Shown: positions 46,001 through 55,772 of the stretch, piece after piece
Numbering within the stretch: the stretch's first letter is position 1
How the letters are laid out: each line of letters opens with the position of its first letter
Source: an uncultured Gammaproteobacteria bacterium
Lineage (GTDB): Bacteria; Pseudomonadota; Gammaproteobacteria; Steroidobacterales; Woeseiaceae
NCBI GenBank assembly: GCA_937899415.1
Contig: CALBPI010000062.1
Location: 124,001-188,000 of the forward strand
DNA: 64,000 bases
Direction: 5' to 3'
Translations under genes and position numbers: made by a program
Notes under the pieces: model-generated
The model's input: the letters and a program-made list of their open reading frames with translations, nothing else
Told to the model about the DNA's origin: nothing
Databases searched by the model: none

Positions 46001-46944
46001 TGAGTGGCCTGGTCCGAAAAGTCGAGTGAGCTCGTGTCGAGCGTTAGGTTTTGTTGTTGGCCGCCACGCTCGAGCGTGACGGAAATGCTCTGGGCATTGC
46101 CCAGCTCACTGAAAACGCGTGCGCCCTGCGAAGGGTTATTAAGCGGTGTGCCGTTGATGGCCGTCACGATGTCACCCGGGCGCAGGCCGAGCTTGGCGAA
46201 GCTCTGCCGGTCGGAGCCCGGGTAGAGCCGGTAGCCGCGCTGTTGCCCGCCCACGTAGTAGGGCCGCGGCGAGATGATCTGGGTGAACTGTGCCGCGTTT
46301 TCCGTGAGGACCTGGGTCATCGACGGGCCACTGGCGCGGCGAATGCTGGTGCGGGAGCGGTTGGCCTGCGGTGCAATGCCTGCGAGTTCTTCGGGTTTCG
46401 GTAGTTTTAGGGATTCGAAAGCGCCACTGCGACTGAGTATCACCTGTTCACGTCGCACCGAGTGCAAGGTTAGGCCCGGGCGAACGGTGTCGCCGATTGC
46501 GAAAACACGTTCATCGCGACCGTCTGCGATGATGGCGAGCGCATTTTCGTCGGAGTCCGCAGCCAGGGTGCCCTTAAGCGTCAGAGGTTCACGGGTTTCA
46601 GGTACGTCTACAGGCGGCGGCGGACCGCAATCGGGCGGACAGTTCTTTTTAATCTCCTCCGCCACCCCGAACAGGCTAGCTTTGATGATGGCAGAGACAT
46701 CGGTAGACGCAGCCGCGATCTGCCCGGAGTCACTCGACGCAGGCGCCAGCGCCACAGGCGGCGCAATGTTGGCATCCGCGCGAGCGGGCAGCAGGGCGAC
46801 CACAAGCCCGGCCAGTTGCCAGGCGATCACGATCGCTAAAAGCAACGCCGCGAGCCCGGGGCCGCGTCGCTGCATGGTGGTCAGCCACGGTTGCTGACCC
46901 AGGCGTTGGAACCGGTCCAACGCGTCCGCGCCACTCATCGCCAT
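45997..46944 (-). CDS. gspC: Type II secretion protein GspC
   Basis: A 315-residue bitopic protein. One membrane helix (LAALLLAIVIAWQLAGLVVALL), then an HR domain (REPLTLKGTLAADSDENALAII) that meets GspD, and a C-terminal PDZ domain with GLRPGDIVTAINGTPLNNP. It links inner-membrane components to the secretin. The start is ATG 46944 or ATG 46938; the second overlaps the stop of a 14-codon upstream ORF as ATGA, which favours it. Confidence 0.9.
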   Translation of the reverse strand: MAMSGADALDRFQRLGQQPWLTTMQRRGPGLAALLLAIVIAWQLAGLVVALLPARADANIAPPVALAPASSDSGQIAAASTDVSAIIKASLFGVAEEIKKNCPPDCGPPPPVDVPETREPLTLKGTLAADSDENALAIIADGRDERVFAIGDTVRPGLTLHSVRREQVILSRSGAFESLKLPKPEELAGIAPQANRSRTSIRRASGPSMTQVLTENAAQFTQIISPRPYYVGGQQRGYRLYPGSDRQSFAKLGLRPGDIVTAINGTPLNNPSQGARVFSELGNAQSISVTLERGGQQQNLTLDTSSLDFSDQATQ

Positions 46945-46979
46945 GATTTGGTTTCCGCCTCCAGACTGCGCTTGTTCAT
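46935..46979 (-). CDS. Possible 14-residue leader peptide before gspC
   Basis: ATG 46979 has AAAGG about ten bases upstream and encodes MNKRSLEAETKSWR. Its TGA overlaps gspC's second ATG as ATGA. This could couple translation and control entry into the gspCDEF operon. It is short and unproven. Confidence 0.3.
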   Translation of the reverse strand: MNKRSLEAETKSWR

Positions 46980-47232
46980 GTCCGCGTTACCTTTATGGGT
47001 GTTATTAGTGCCTGGTGCAGGCCCGGATCCGCGCAGTCCTCGCCGCATGATACGGCAGTCCCAGCGGGCCGAACAAGCGTGCCCAAGCGTCTGAACAGCT
47101 TAGAATCCGGCCGTTTGCGTTGGTTCCGCTGGCCCAGCCAGTTGATTGACGTATGCCCTTGCGTCGCGGCCCCTCTGACCCCATCTCCTGACCTCGGAGA
47201 CACGTAACAGACACCGCCTCCGGTCTTATGGT

Positions 47233-47622
47233 ATGTATCGATTGAGTGTGAAAAACGGAATGAGCACGAGCAGGGCGATGGCAGAGCACGATCCCGACGA
47301 GCCAACCGGACCCGACGAACACGTCGGTGATACCGGTACGGTCACTGAGGAAGCGCGGCCGAAACTCAAGAAACCACCGCTCTACCGGGTGGTGCTGCTC
47401 AACGACGACTACACCCCCATGGAGTTCGTCGTGCAGATCTTGGAGCAGGTGTTTTCACACGACCGCGCGCTCGCCACGCGCATCATGCTCGAGGTCCACA
47501 CGAAAGGAAAAGGCGTTTGCGGGGTCTTTACGTATGACGTCGCTGAAACCAAGGTCGCCCAGGTGACCAAAGCGGCAGAACAGCACCAGCACCCGTTGCT
47601 GTGCACCATGGAAGCCGACTGA
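47233..47622 (+). CDS. clpS: ClpS, N-degron adaptor of ClpAP
   Basis: 129 residues from ATG 47233, or 114 from ATG 47278; the start is uncertain because no clear Shine-Dalgarno is present. The family core is [20 protein letters not shown], then [36 protein letters not shown], and PLLCTMEAD at the end. The N-degron pocket is formed around [10 protein letters not shown] and the later His/Met. It delivers proteins with bulky N-terminal residues to ClpA. clpA starts 28 bp downstream. Confidence 0.95.
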   Translation: MYRLSVKNGMSTSRAMAEHDPDEPTGPDEHVGDTGTVTEEARPKLKKPPLYRVVLLNDDYTPMEFVVQILEQVFSHDRALATRIMLEVHTKGKGVCGVFTYDVAETKVAQVTKAAEQHQHPLLCTMEAD

Positions 47623-47650
47623 TGGCGCAAGCCACGACACGGAGAGCAAG

Positions 47651-49978
47651 ATGCTGAACAGTGAATTGGAGTTCTGCCTCAACGAGGCATTCCAGTCAGC
47701 ACGTGACCAACGGCATGAATTCATGACTGTTGAGCACTTGTTGCTCGCGATCCTCGATATCCCCGAGGTTTATGACCTGCTGCGCGCCCTCGAAGCCGAC
47801 ATTAACCGGTTGCGGCGCGAGCTCAATGAAGTGATTGGACAAACCACGCCCCGTCTCGGCGAAGACGTCGACCAGGAAGTGCAGCCCACGCTGGGATTCC
47901 AGCGCGTCGTGCAGCGCGCCGTGTTCCACGTGCAGTCGAGCGGCAAGAAAGAGGTCACGGGCGTCAACGTGCTCGTGGCGATCTTTAGCGAAAAGCAGTC
48001 GCAAGCCGTCTACCTGCTCAACCTCCAGGACATCACGCGTCTCGATGTCGTCAATTACATCTCGCACGGCGTCAGCCGCGCCGGAGAGTACGGCGAAGAG
48101 GGCGAGAGTATCGGTACCACGAGCGAGGGCGAGGACGGCGAGGCGCCGCGCTCGGCACTCGACGAATACGCGACAAACCTCAACAGCGAGGCGGAGTCAG
48201 GCCGTATCGACCCGCTTATCGGCCGCACGCTCGAAGTCGAGCGCACGATCGAGACCCTCTGCCGCCGCCGCAAGAACACCCCGCGGTACGTGGGCGAGGC
48301 GGGCGTGGGCAAGACGGCCATCGCCGAAGGCCTGGCGCGGCTGATTGTTGAGGGCGAGGTGCCCGAGGTACTCGCCGACGCGACGATCTACTCGCTGGAC
48401 ATGGGTGCACTCGTCGCGGGCACCAAGTACCGCGGCGACTTCGAGAAACGACTCAAGGCCGTCGTCAAGGAGCTCTCTGAGGAGCCCAACTCGGTGCTGT
48501 TTATCGACGAGATCCACACCATCATCGGGGCCGGCGCCGCCTCGGGCGGTGTTATGGACGCCTCGAACCTCATCAAGCCCGTGCTGGCCAACGGCCGGCT
48601 TCGTTGCATTGGTTCCACGACCTACCAGGAGTACCGGGGCATTTTTGAGAAGGACCACGCACTCGCGCGGCGCTTCCAGAAGATCGATATCCCGGAGCCC
48701 TCGGTCGAGGAGACGGTGCAGATCCTCGCGGGGCTGCAAAGCCGCTTCGAAGCCCACCACGGCGTGCGCTACGACAGTGATGCCCTGCAGGCCGCTGCCG
48801 AGCTTGCGGCGCGGCACATCAACGACCGGCACCTGCCCGACAAGGCCATCGATGTCATCGACGAGGCGGGCGCGAACCTGCGCCTGCAGCCTGAGGCCAC
48901 GCGGCCCGAGTCGGTGACGGTCCAAGCCGTGCAGAACATTGTCGCGCGCATGGCACGAATCCCTCCAGCCAGTGTGTCGGTGTCGGACCGCGCCACGCTG
49001 CGCAACCTCGAACGCGACCTCAAGATGGTCATCTTCGGTCAGGACGCGGCTATCGAGGCGCTCTCCTCATCGATCAAGATGGCGCGCTCGGGCCTTAACG
49101 ACGACGAGAAGCCGGTCGGCTCGTTCCTGTTTGCCGGCCCAACGGGCGTGGGCAAAACCGAGGTCACGCGTCAGCTCGCAGCCTCTTTGGGCATCGAGCT
49201 GCTGCGTTTCGATATGTCGGAATACATGGAGCGGCACACGGTGTCGCGTCTGATCGGCGCCCCCCCGGGCTACGTCGGTTACGACCAGGGTGGTCTGCTT
49301 ACGGAAGCCGTGAACAAGAACCCGCACGCGGTCGTATTGCTCGACGAGATCGAGAAGGCGCACCCCGAGGTCTTCAACCTGCTGCTGCAGGTCATGGACC
49401 ACGGCACACTGACGGACAACAACGGTCGCAAGGCCGATTTCCGCAACGTGGTCCTCGTGATGACGACCAACTCGGGCGCGCAGGAAATGAGTCGCGCCTC
49501 GATTGGCTTCACGCAGCAGGACCACACGAGCGACGGCATGGAAGTCATCCGCCGCACGTTTACGCCGGAATTCCGCAACCGACTGGACGCCATCATCCAG
49601 TTCGAGCCGCTGGACCCGCATTCGATTGCTCGCGTCGTCGACAAGCTCGTCGTCGAACTCGAGGGTCGCCTGCTGAGCTCCAACGTCACGCTGGAACTTA
49701 CAGACGAGGCGCGCGACTGGATTGCAGACCGCGGCTACGACAAGTCGATGGGTGCCCGCCCCATGGCGCGCATCATTCAGAAGTACGTCAAGCGCCCGCT
49801 GGCTGATGACCTGCTGTTTGGCGAACTGTCAGAGGGCGGGCACGTGCGCGTGTGTGTCGTTGACGGCGAACTCAAGCTCGAGTTCGAGCGCCAGACACCG
49901 CGGCTGACGCACCAGTCCGCGGAATCGGGTGATGCGTCAGATGCGCCTTCGGATGAACCACAGGAACCCGGCGCCTGA
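47651..49978 (+). CDS. clpA: ClpA, ATPase of the ClpAP protease
   Basis: A 775-residue AAA+ unfoldase. The N domain (MLNSELEFCLNEAFQSAR) binds ClpS. D1 has Walker A GEAGVGKTAIAEG and Walker B VLFIDEIHT; D2 has GPTGVGKTEVTRQLA and VVLLDEIEKAHP. A ClpP-interacting loop (the usual IG-L/F tripeptide) should lie near residue 610. An extra acidic stretch (EYGEEGESIGTTSEGEDGE) links N and D1. The C-terminus is a Pro/Glu tail. The stop lies in the loop of a terminator hairpin. Confidence 0.96.
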   Translation: MLNSELEFCLNEAFQSARDQRHEFMTVEHLLLAILDIPEVYDLLRALEADINRLRRELNEVIGQTTPRLGEDVDQEVQPTLGFQRVVQRAVFHVQSSGKKEVTGVNVLVAIFSEKQSQAVYLLNLQDITRLDVVNYISHGVSRAGEYGEEGESIGTTSEGEDGEAPRSALDEYATNLNSEAESGRIDPLIGRTLEVERTIETLCRRRKNTPRYVGEAGVGKTAIAEGLARLIVEGEVPEVLADATIYSLDMGALVAGTKYRGDFEKRLKAVVKELSEEPNSVLFIDEIHTIIGAGAASGGVMDASNLIKPVLANGRLRCIGSTTYQEYRGIFEKDHALARRFQKIDIPEPSVEETVQILAGLQSRFEAHHGVRYDSDALQAAAELAARHINDRHLPDKAIDVIDEAGANLRLQPEATRPESVTVQAVQNIVARMARIPPASVSVSDRATLRNLERDLKMVIFGQDAAIEALSSSIKMARSGLNDDEKPVGSFLFAGPTGVGKTEVTRQLAASLGIELLRFDMSEYMERHTVSRLIGAPPGYVGYDQGGLLTEAVNKNPHAVVLLDEIEKAHPEVFNLLLQVMDHGTLTDNNGRKADFRNVVLVMTTNSGAQEMSRASIGFTQQDHTSDGMEVIRRTFTPEFRNRLDAIIQFEPLDPHSIARVVDKLVVELEGRLLSSNVTLELTDEARDWIADRGYDKSMGARPMARIIQKYVKRPLADDLLFGELSEGGHVRVCVVDGELKLEFERQTPRLTHQSAESGDASDAPSDEPQEPGA

Positions 49979-49986
49979 GGCGCCGG
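49968..49986 (+). terminator. Terminator hairpin carrying the clpA stop codon in its loop
   Basis: CCGGCGCC-TGA-GGCGCCGG is a perfect 8-bp stem whose 3-nt loop is the clpA stop codon. A T-rich stretch (TGTTCGTTCATT) follows. It should end the clpSA transcript before the convergent infA. Confidence 0.7.
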
Positions 49987-50045
49987 TGTTCGTTCATTCT
50001 GGGTAGAGCGTCAGGCGCCGGACGGCACCCGCGCGAGACCGGGTA

Positions 50046-50264
50046 CTAGCGACCGCGGTAGACGATACGGCCTTTGCTCAGGTCGTAGGGTGTCAACTCG
50101 ACCGTGACCTTGTCGCCGGTCAGGATACGAATGTAGTGCTTGCGCATCTTGCCTGAGATGTGCGCGGTCACCGTGTGACCGTTCTCAAGCTCCACGCGAA
50201 ACGTCGTGTTGGGCAGCGTGTCGATGACGACGCCTTCCATCTGAATGGCTTCTTCCTTTGCCAA
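50046..50264 (-). CDS. infA: Translation initiation factor IF-1
   Basis: A 72-residue OB-fold protein, exactly the usual length, from TTG 50264 ([11 protein letters not shown]); GAGG lies nine bases upstream. The track start, also TTG, adds six residues outside the family. The core is [45 protein letters not shown]. It binds the 30S A site during initiation. It is downstream of aat on the same strand, with 73 bp between. Confidence 0.97.
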   Translation of the reverse strand: MAKEEAIQMEGVVIDTLPNTTFRVELENGHTVTAHISGKMRKHYIRILTGDKVTVELTPYDLSKGRIVYRGR

Positions 50265-50337
50265 GTAGCCGTACCTCTTCAAAAAAGTGGCGGAATTGTC
50301 CGCAAATGCCTGCGCAATTGCAATGCGCCAGCGCCGA

Positions 50338-51042
50338 TTACGCCAGCGCTTCCGAAATGGGGGCCGGTTGCCAGGCTTTCAAGCGCGTGCAGCACTGACC
50401 CAGCAGCTCGCAAAACGCCCGCCGGGGCAGGGTGGTGGCACCCAGCGTTTCCAGGTGGGCCGTGTGCATCTGGCAATCGAGTACCGCGAAGCCGTCGCGT
50501 TCGAGCAGCGTGCACAGATACCAGAGCGCGAGCTTCGAGGCGTCGGTAAGCCGGTGGAACATCGACTCGCCGAAAAAGGCGCCGTCGATGGCAACGCCGT
50601 AGATGCCGCCTACGAGCTGTCCATTGCGACAGACCTCGACACTGTGGGCCCATCCGGCCTGATGCAGGTCAACATAGGCCCGCCGCATGGCGGGTGTGAT
50701 CCAGGTGCCTTCCTGGCCTGGGCGCGACTCGGCGCAGGCATCGATAACGCCCTCGAAATCGCGATTGGTTGTGAACGACCAGTCACCGCGTCGTAGCGTC
50801 CGTCGCAGTGAACGGCTCGCGTGAAAGTCCTCGGGCCGCAGCACCATGCGCGGGTCCGGGCTCCACCAGAGGATGGGCTGGCCCTCGCTGTACCAGGGGA
50901 AAATGCCGCGCTGGTAAGCGGCCAGTAGCCGTTCGACAGCCAGGTCGCCGCCTGCTGCGAGCAGCCCGTTGGGCTCGTCGAGCGCCGATTCCGGGTCGGG
51001 GAAACCCACGCCGGGCTGGGTGCCCAGCCAGTACAGGCTCAC
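50338..51042 (-). CDS. aat: Leucyl/phenylalanyl-tRNA-protein transferase Aat
   Basis: 234 residues from GTG 51042 (MSLYWLG), matching the Escherichia coli length; the track ORF runs into the upstream gene. The family blocks are [85 protein letters not shown] and [14 protein letters not shown]. It adds Leu or Phe to N-terminal Arg/Lys, creating signals read by ClpS. It overlaps the FemAB-like gene as GTGA. Confidence 0.96.
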   Translation of the reverse strand: MSLYWLGTQPGVGFPDPESALDEPNGLLAAGGDLAVERLLAAYQRGIFPWYSEGQPILWWSPDPRMVLRPEDFHASRSLRRTLRRGDWSFTTNRDFEGVIDACAESRPGQEGTWITPAMRRAYVDLHQAGWAHSVEVCRNGQLVGGIYGVAIDGAFFGESMFHRLTDASKLALWYLCTLLERDGFAVLDCQMHTAHLETLGATTLPRRAFCELLGQCCTRLKAWQPAPISEALA

Positions 51043-52205
51043 GACGCATCCCCGCTGTCGACGGCGCGAAACGGCGAGTGACCATCGATGTAGCGCATGT
51101 ACTGGTCGACGCCCGCGGCCTCGCGTTCGATGTAGTCGCCGATGGCGGCTGCGAACTGCGGGTGGGCGAGCCAGTGCGCTGATGCGGTGCGCACAGGCAG
51201 GAAGCCGCGTGCCACTTTGTGCTCGCCTTGCGTGCCGGGCTCGAAGCGCGTGATGCCCTCGTTGATGCAGTGCTCGATACCCTGGTAGTAACAGGTTTCG
51301 AAATGCAGGCTGTGGTAGTCGCGGTCGCTGCCCCAGTAACGGCCGTAGAGGCTGTCCGCGCCGCGCAACAGGATGGCTGCGGCGACGTTGCGTTCCCCGT
51401 GCCGCGCTAGTACGACCTCGAGCGCCTCGGGCTTGGTGTCGCGCAGCGTCTGGAAGAACTCGAGGTTCAGGTAGGGCGTGTGGCCGCGCGCGGCAAACGT
51501 GTAACTGCACAGGCGCCAGGCGTCGGCCAGATCGGCGTCGCTGATCGCCGTTGCGCGAAGGTCGTCGGGACGAATACCCGCCTCGGCGACGCGCCGGCGT
51601 TCGCGGCGCGCATTCTTGCGTTTTTTGCTCGTGAACGCGGCCAGAAACTGATCGAAGTCCGTGTAGCCCGCGTTGTGCCAGTGGAACTGACAGTCCTGGC
51701 GCAGGATCATGCCCGCGGCCTCGCAGGGCGCGCATTCGTCATCGGCGATGAATTGCAGGTGCAGCGACGGAAAGGACTGCTCGCGGGCGAAAGACAGTAC
51801 GGCTGTGAGTATAGCCTTGCGAATCGCCGCCGCGTCGTCGCCGGGCGCCACGCAGAGCTTGCTGGCCGTGGCCGGCGTGAAAGGCGTCGCGCTCACGAGT
51901 TTCGGGTAGTACTCGAGCCCGGCGCGACGGTAGGCATCGGCCCAGCCCCAGTCGAATACGAATTCGCCCCAGGAGTGGGCCTTCTGGTAGAGCGGCATGA
52001 CGCCAACGAGCGCATCGCCGCGCTCGACGGTGACGTGGCAGGGCAGCCAGCCCGTGTCGGTTGAGACGCTGCCCGATGTCTCGGCTGCGTCGAGAAACGC
52101 GTGTGACAGGTGCGGCAAATCGGGCGCCACGAGGGCGTCCCAGTCGTCGGCACGAATGTCGGACATGGCGGCCTGAAACCGCACGATCAGGCGTTGTTGC
52201 GCCAT
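51039..52205 (-). CDS. FemAB-like / GNAT-fold protein (DUF482)
   Basis: A 388-residue protein from ATG 52205, with GGGAG upstream; the track start is GTG 52226. It matches the PF04339 group (peptidoglycan biosynthesis-like, FemAB/GNAT fold): an N-terminal half with GVMPLYQKAHSWGEFVFDWGWADAY, a basic helix KKRKNARRERRR near the centre, and GADSLYGRYWGSDRDYHSLHFETCYYQGIEHCI in the second half. Fem enzymes transfer amino acids from tRNA, but catalysis here is unproven. It is translationally coupled to aat (GTGA). Confidence 0.85.
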   Translation of the reverse strand: MAQQRLIVRFQAAMSDIRADDWDALVAPDLPHLSHAFLDAAETSGSVSTDTGWLPCHVTVERGDALVGVMPLYQKAHSWGEFVFDWGWADAYRRAGLEYYPKLVSATPFTPATASKLCVAPGDDAAAIRKAILTAVLSFAREQSFPSLHLQFIADDECAPCEAAGMILRQDCQFHWHNAGYTDFDQFLAAFTSKKRKNARRERRRVAEAGIRPDDLRATAISDADLADAWRLCSYTFAARGHTPYLNLEFFQTLRDTKPEALEVVLARHGERNVAAAILLRGADSLYGRYWGSDRDYHSLHFETCYYQGIEHCINEGITRFEPGTQGEHKVARGFLPVRTASAHWLAHPQFAAAIGDYIEREAAGVDQYMRYIDGHSPFRAVDSGDAS

Positions 52206-52266
52206 GTGGACGGGCACTCCCTGCACGAGACCAGTGCGGGTGGTGGGTTTGTAATAATATTGCGGA

Positions 52267-54600
52267 ATGGCTCAGGGAAATTCCACAACGACCTCACCGG
52301 AGAGTTCGCCGCTGCGCGCCGTTCAGACGACGATGTCGCGAACCCTGCGCGAGGGCGCCATGTATCTCGCGCTCGTGACGGCCTTTATGTTGCTCGTCGC
52401 GCTCGCCACCTGGCACCCGGATGACCCGGGCTTCAGCCAGGCCGCATCGACGGACCGGATCCACAACCGGATCTCGGTGACGGGGGCCTGGTTCTCGGAT
52501 TGGGCATTTACGTGGTTTGGGATCGCTGCCTACCTGTTTCCCGTCATGATGCTCACCGCGAGCCTCATGCTCTATCGCGAGCGTCGTAACCCCGAGCCGC
52601 TCGACAAGACGGTGTTTGCCGTTCGCTTCGCGGGCTTTTTGCTCATGCTGGCCGCGAGCTGCGGCTTGGCGACGCTGCACTTTTCGCCGGGCGAGCTGCG
52701 TCAGTCCGCGGGCGGTGTGCTCGGGCAGATTGTCGGCGAGGGCTTGCTGGCGCCGCTCGGCATGCTGGGCACGACCTTGCTGCTGCTCGCCGGCTGGTTT
52801 GCGTCGGTGTCCGTATTTACGGGCGTGTCCTGGCTTGCCGTGATGGACCGCACGGGGCGGCTCGTGCTCAACGGCTTCGAGCGTCTGGGTGCCTGGCGCG
52901 ATGGCATGAAGGACCGTGCCGAGGGCCGGCGTGTGCAGGCGGAGCGCAAGGCGACCATCGAGGTTGAACGCAAACGCAAGGCAACGCGCGTCAAGCCGCG
53001 GATCGAGCCCACGTTGCCGCGGCCGGAGCCCAGCGACCGCGCCCAGCAGGAGCGCCAGGTGCCGCTGTTCGATCCGGCCGAAGCCGGCGAGCTGCCGCCG
53101 CTGTCGCTGCTCGACGATCCGGAGCCCGTCGAGGGTGGTTACTCCGAAGAGTCGCTCGAGAAAATGTCGCGGCTCGTCGAGCTCAAGCTCAAGGACTTCG
53201 GCATCGACGTCGAGGTGGTCTCGGTGCAGCCCGGCCCGATCATCACGCGCTTTGAACTCGAGCCGGCAGCCGGCGTGAAGTCGGCGCAGATCTCGAACCT
53301 GGCGAAGGACCTCGCGCGCTCGCTGTCGGTGATCGCTGTTCGCGTGGTCGAAGTCATTCCGGGCCGGTCTGTCATTGGGCTTGAGATTCCCAATGCCAAA
53401 CGCGAGCTCGTGACGCTGGGCGAGATCCTGCGCTCACGCGCCTACGACGATTCCAACTCGCCGCTCACGCTGGCGCTGGGCAAGGACATCGGTGGCGCCT
53501 CAAAGATCGCCGATCTCGGGCGCATGCCGCATCTGCTCATTGCGGGTACGACGGGCTCGGGCAAGTCCGTCGCCATCAACGCGATGGTGCTGAGCCTCTT
53601 GTACAAGTCGACGCCCAACCAGGTGCGACTCATCATGATCGACCCGAAGATGCTCGAGCTGTCGGTCTACGAGGGTATTCCGCACCTGCTCGCGCCCGTG
53701 GTGACGGACATGAAAGAGGCCGCCAACGCGCTGCGCTGGTGTGTCGCGGAGATGGAGCGGCGCTACAAACTCATGGCCGCACTCGGTGTGCGCAATATTG
53801 GCGGCTACAACCGCAAGGTGCGCGAGGCCGCGGAAGCGGGCACCCCACTCAAGGACCCGCTCTGGCAGCCGCCCGACCTCTTCGACGAAGAGAAGCCCAT
53901 GCCTGAAGCACCCGAGCTCACGACGCTGCCATTCATTGTGGTGATCATCGACGAGCTGGCGGACATGATGATGATCGTCGGCAAAAAGGTCGAAGAACTC
54001 ATCGCGCGGCTTGCGCAGAAGGCGCGCGCATCGGGCATCAACATGATCCTGGCCACGCAGCGCCCGAGCGTCGACGTGATCACGGGCCTGATCAAGGCCA
54101 ATGTGCCTGCGCGCATCGCCTTCCAGGTGTCGGCCAAGGTCGACTCGCGCACGATTCTCGATCAGCAGGGCGCCGAGAACCTGCTCGGCCACGGCGATAT
54201 GCTCTACCTGCCGCCCGGCACCTCGTTACCCGAGCGCGTGCACGGAGCCTTTGTGTCCGACAACGAAGTGCACGCCGTGGTGAAGCAACTGCGCGCTTTG
54301 GGTGCGCCGACCTACATCGACGAGGTGTTGTCGGGCCCGAGTACGCCTGTTCCAGGCATGCCCGACGTGGGTGGGCCGATGCCCGATGCGGACACGGAGC
54401 AGGACGCGCTCTACGACCAGGCTGTGGCGATCGTGCTCGAGACGCGCAAGGCGTCGATCTCGGGTATCCAGCGCCGTCTCAAGATTGGCTACAACCGCGC
54501 GGCGCGCATGGTCGAGGCCATGGAGGAGGCGGGCCTCGTCGGACCACTCGAAGCCAACGGCAGCCGCGAGGTCCTCGCACCCGCGCCGCCCAAGGACTGA
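52267..54600 (+). CDS. ftsK: DNA translocase FtsK
   Basis: A 777-residue protein. The N-terminal domain has four membrane helices within about residues 30-195. A short charged linker follows. The alpha-beta motor has Walker [16 protein letters not shown] and Walker [13 protein letters not shown]. The C-terminal gamma winged helix ([23 protein letters not shown]) reads the KOPS sites. It pumps chromosome dimers to XerCD at the septum. TAATAAT just upstream might be a -10, placing the start site close to the ATG. lolA follows 63 bp later. Confidence 0.96.
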   Translation: MAQGNSTTTSPESSPLRAVQTTMSRTLREGAMYLALVTAFMLLVALATWHPDDPGFSQAASTDRIHNRISVTGAWFSDWAFTWFGIAAYLFPVMMLTASLMLYRERRNPEPLDKTVFAVRFAGFLLMLAASCGLATLHFSPGELRQSAGGVLGQIVGEGLLAPLGMLGTTLLLLAGWFASVSVFTGVSWLAVMDRTGRLVLNGFERLGAWRDGMKDRAEGRRVQAERKATIEVERKRKATRVKPRIEPTLPRPEPSDRAQQERQVPLFDPAEAGELPPLSLLDDPEPVEGGYSEESLEKMSRLVELKLKDFGIDVEVVSVQPGPIITRFELEPAAGVKSAQISNLAKDLARSLSVIAVRVVEVIPGRSVIGLEIPNAKRELVTLGEILRSRAYDDSNSPLTLALGKDIGGASKIADLGRMPHLLIAGTTGSGKSVAINAMVLSLLYKSTPNQVRLIMIDPKMLELSVYEGIPHLLAPVVTDMKEAANALRWCVAEMERRYKLMAALGVRNIGGYNRKVREAAEAGTPLKDPLWQPPDLFDEEKPMPEAPELTTLPFIVVIIDELADMMMIVGKKVEELIARLAQKARASGINMILATQRPSVDVITGLIKANVPARIAFQVSAKVDSRTILDQQGAENLLGHGDMLYLPPGTSLPERVHGAFVSDNEVHAVVKQLRALGAPTYIDEVLSGPSTPVPGMPDVGGPMPDADTEQDALYDQAVAIVLETRKASISGIQRRLKIGYNRAARMVEAMEEAGLVGPLEANGSREVLAPAPPKD

Positions 54601-54663
54601 ATGCCGAGGCCCATCGTCCAAGGCATCAGGGAACCCCTGTACGCGACCACGCTCTGAGGTGTC

Positions 54664-55383
54664 ATGAAGCACGCATTCGCATTTCTGGTTCTGCTGTTTG
54701 TTGCAGGACCTGCAACGGCTCAGGATTCTGAGCTTGACGCCCGCGCTCAAGTCTTGCTTAAGGCGCTTGCCGAAGATGTTGAATCTCTGAGCGGTCGCTT
54801 CTACCAAACCGTCACCGGCAATGACGGTCGCGTGAAGGAACGCGCGGAAGGCGATTTTGCGATCGTGCGACCCGGCCGCTTCGACTGGGTCTACGTGAAT
54901 CCCTATGAGCAACGCATCGTGGCCGATGGCACCAACCTCTGGTTGCACGATGTCGACCTGGAACAGGTGTCGGTGCGCGATCAGACCGATGCGCTGGCCA
55001 GCTCACCGGCCGGCATCCTCGGTGGCGGGGCCGACGCACTGGAGGCGTTCGCGTTCGAGGGCGCTTTCGAAGCCGACAACATCCTCTGGGCGCAGCTTGC
55101 AGCGACCGATGACAGCAGCGACTTTCGTGCCGTGCGTATTGGCTTCGATCCTGAATCGGGTGCGCTGGCCGCGATGGAGCTCGGTGACAGTCTCTCGCAG
55201 CGCACCTTTATTGAGTTTTCCCGTGTGGTGCAGGACGAACCCGTCGACGCGTCGCGCTTCGAGTTCACGCCGCCGCCGGGTGCGGACATCAGCGGCACGC
55301 CGGCCGGCATGGTGGCGCCCGAGTCAGCCCTTGGGCCTAAAGCCCCCAAAACGCCTGTCACGATCGTTCCCGGGCTCGGCTAA
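54664..55383 (+). CDS. lolA: Outer-membrane lipoprotein carrier LolA
   Basis: A 239-residue periplasmic chaperone. The signal peptide is MKHAFAFLVLLFVAGPATA. The LolA fold has SLSGRFYQTVTGNDGRVKERAEGDFAIVRPGRFDWVYVNPYEQRIVADGTNLWLHDVDLEQV, ending with the FEFTPPPGADI strand. A short Pro/Ala-rich tail extends it. It takes lipoproteins from LolCDE (encoded at 10-13 kb) to the outer membrane. It opens the lolA-VanZ-rarA-serS run, with 2 bp to the next gene. Confidence 0.94.
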   Translation: MKHAFAFLVLLFVAGPATAQDSELDARAQVLLKALAEDVESLSGRFYQTVTGNDGRVKERAEGDFAIVRPGRFDWVYVNPYEQRIVADGTNLWLHDVDLEQVSVRDQTDALASSPAGILGGGADALEAFAFEGAFEADNILWAQLAATDDSSDFRAVRIGFDPESGALAAMELGDSLSQRTFIEFSRVVQDEPVDASRFEFTPPPGADISGTPAGMVAPESALGPKAPKTPVTIVPGLG

Positions 55384-55385
55384 CC

Positions 55386-55772
55386 GTGCGCGACCTGCGC
55401 TTTGCGCAACTGTGGCGGGTCGGTGGGTTCGGGCTGCTGGTCTTCATGGTGGTAGCGCTGCTGTTGCCGGGCGGTGGTCAGGTCCTGCCGCCGGGCAATT
55501 TCGACAAAGCGGCACACATTATCGGCTTCTTTGGCGCGACGTTGTGGTTTGCGGGCGTGTATGAACGGTCGCGCTGGTGGCAGGTGGCCGTCGGCATGAT
55601 GGCGTTTGGTGCGATCACAGAACTCGCGCAAGGCTTGCTGACGCGCTCGCGCAGCGCTGATCCCATAGATTTTGTCGCCGACGCTGGGGGGGTGCTGCTG
55701 GCACTCGCTGTCGCACGCCTTGGGTTTGAACACTGGGCGCGTTGGCTCGAACGCCTCGTGCCGCGCTCGTGA
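55386..55772 (+). CDS. VanZ-like membrane protein
   Basis: A 128-residue protein from GTG 55386 with four predicted helices. The VanZ-like pattern is visible: FDKAAHIIGFFGATLWF, then AFGAITELAQGLLTRSRSADPIDFVADAGGVLLAL, with the H, E-L-x-Q and D-x-x-D-x-x-x-x-x-G residues. The function is unknown; the name does not imply antibiotic resistance. Its stop overlaps the rarA GTG (GTGA). Confidence 0.85.
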   Translation: MRDLRFAQLWRVGGFGLLVFMVVALLLPGGGQVLPPGNFDKAAHIIGFFGATLWFAGVYERSRWWQVAVGMMAFGAITELAQGLLTRSRSADPIDFVADAGGVLLALAVARLGFEHWARWLERLVPRS

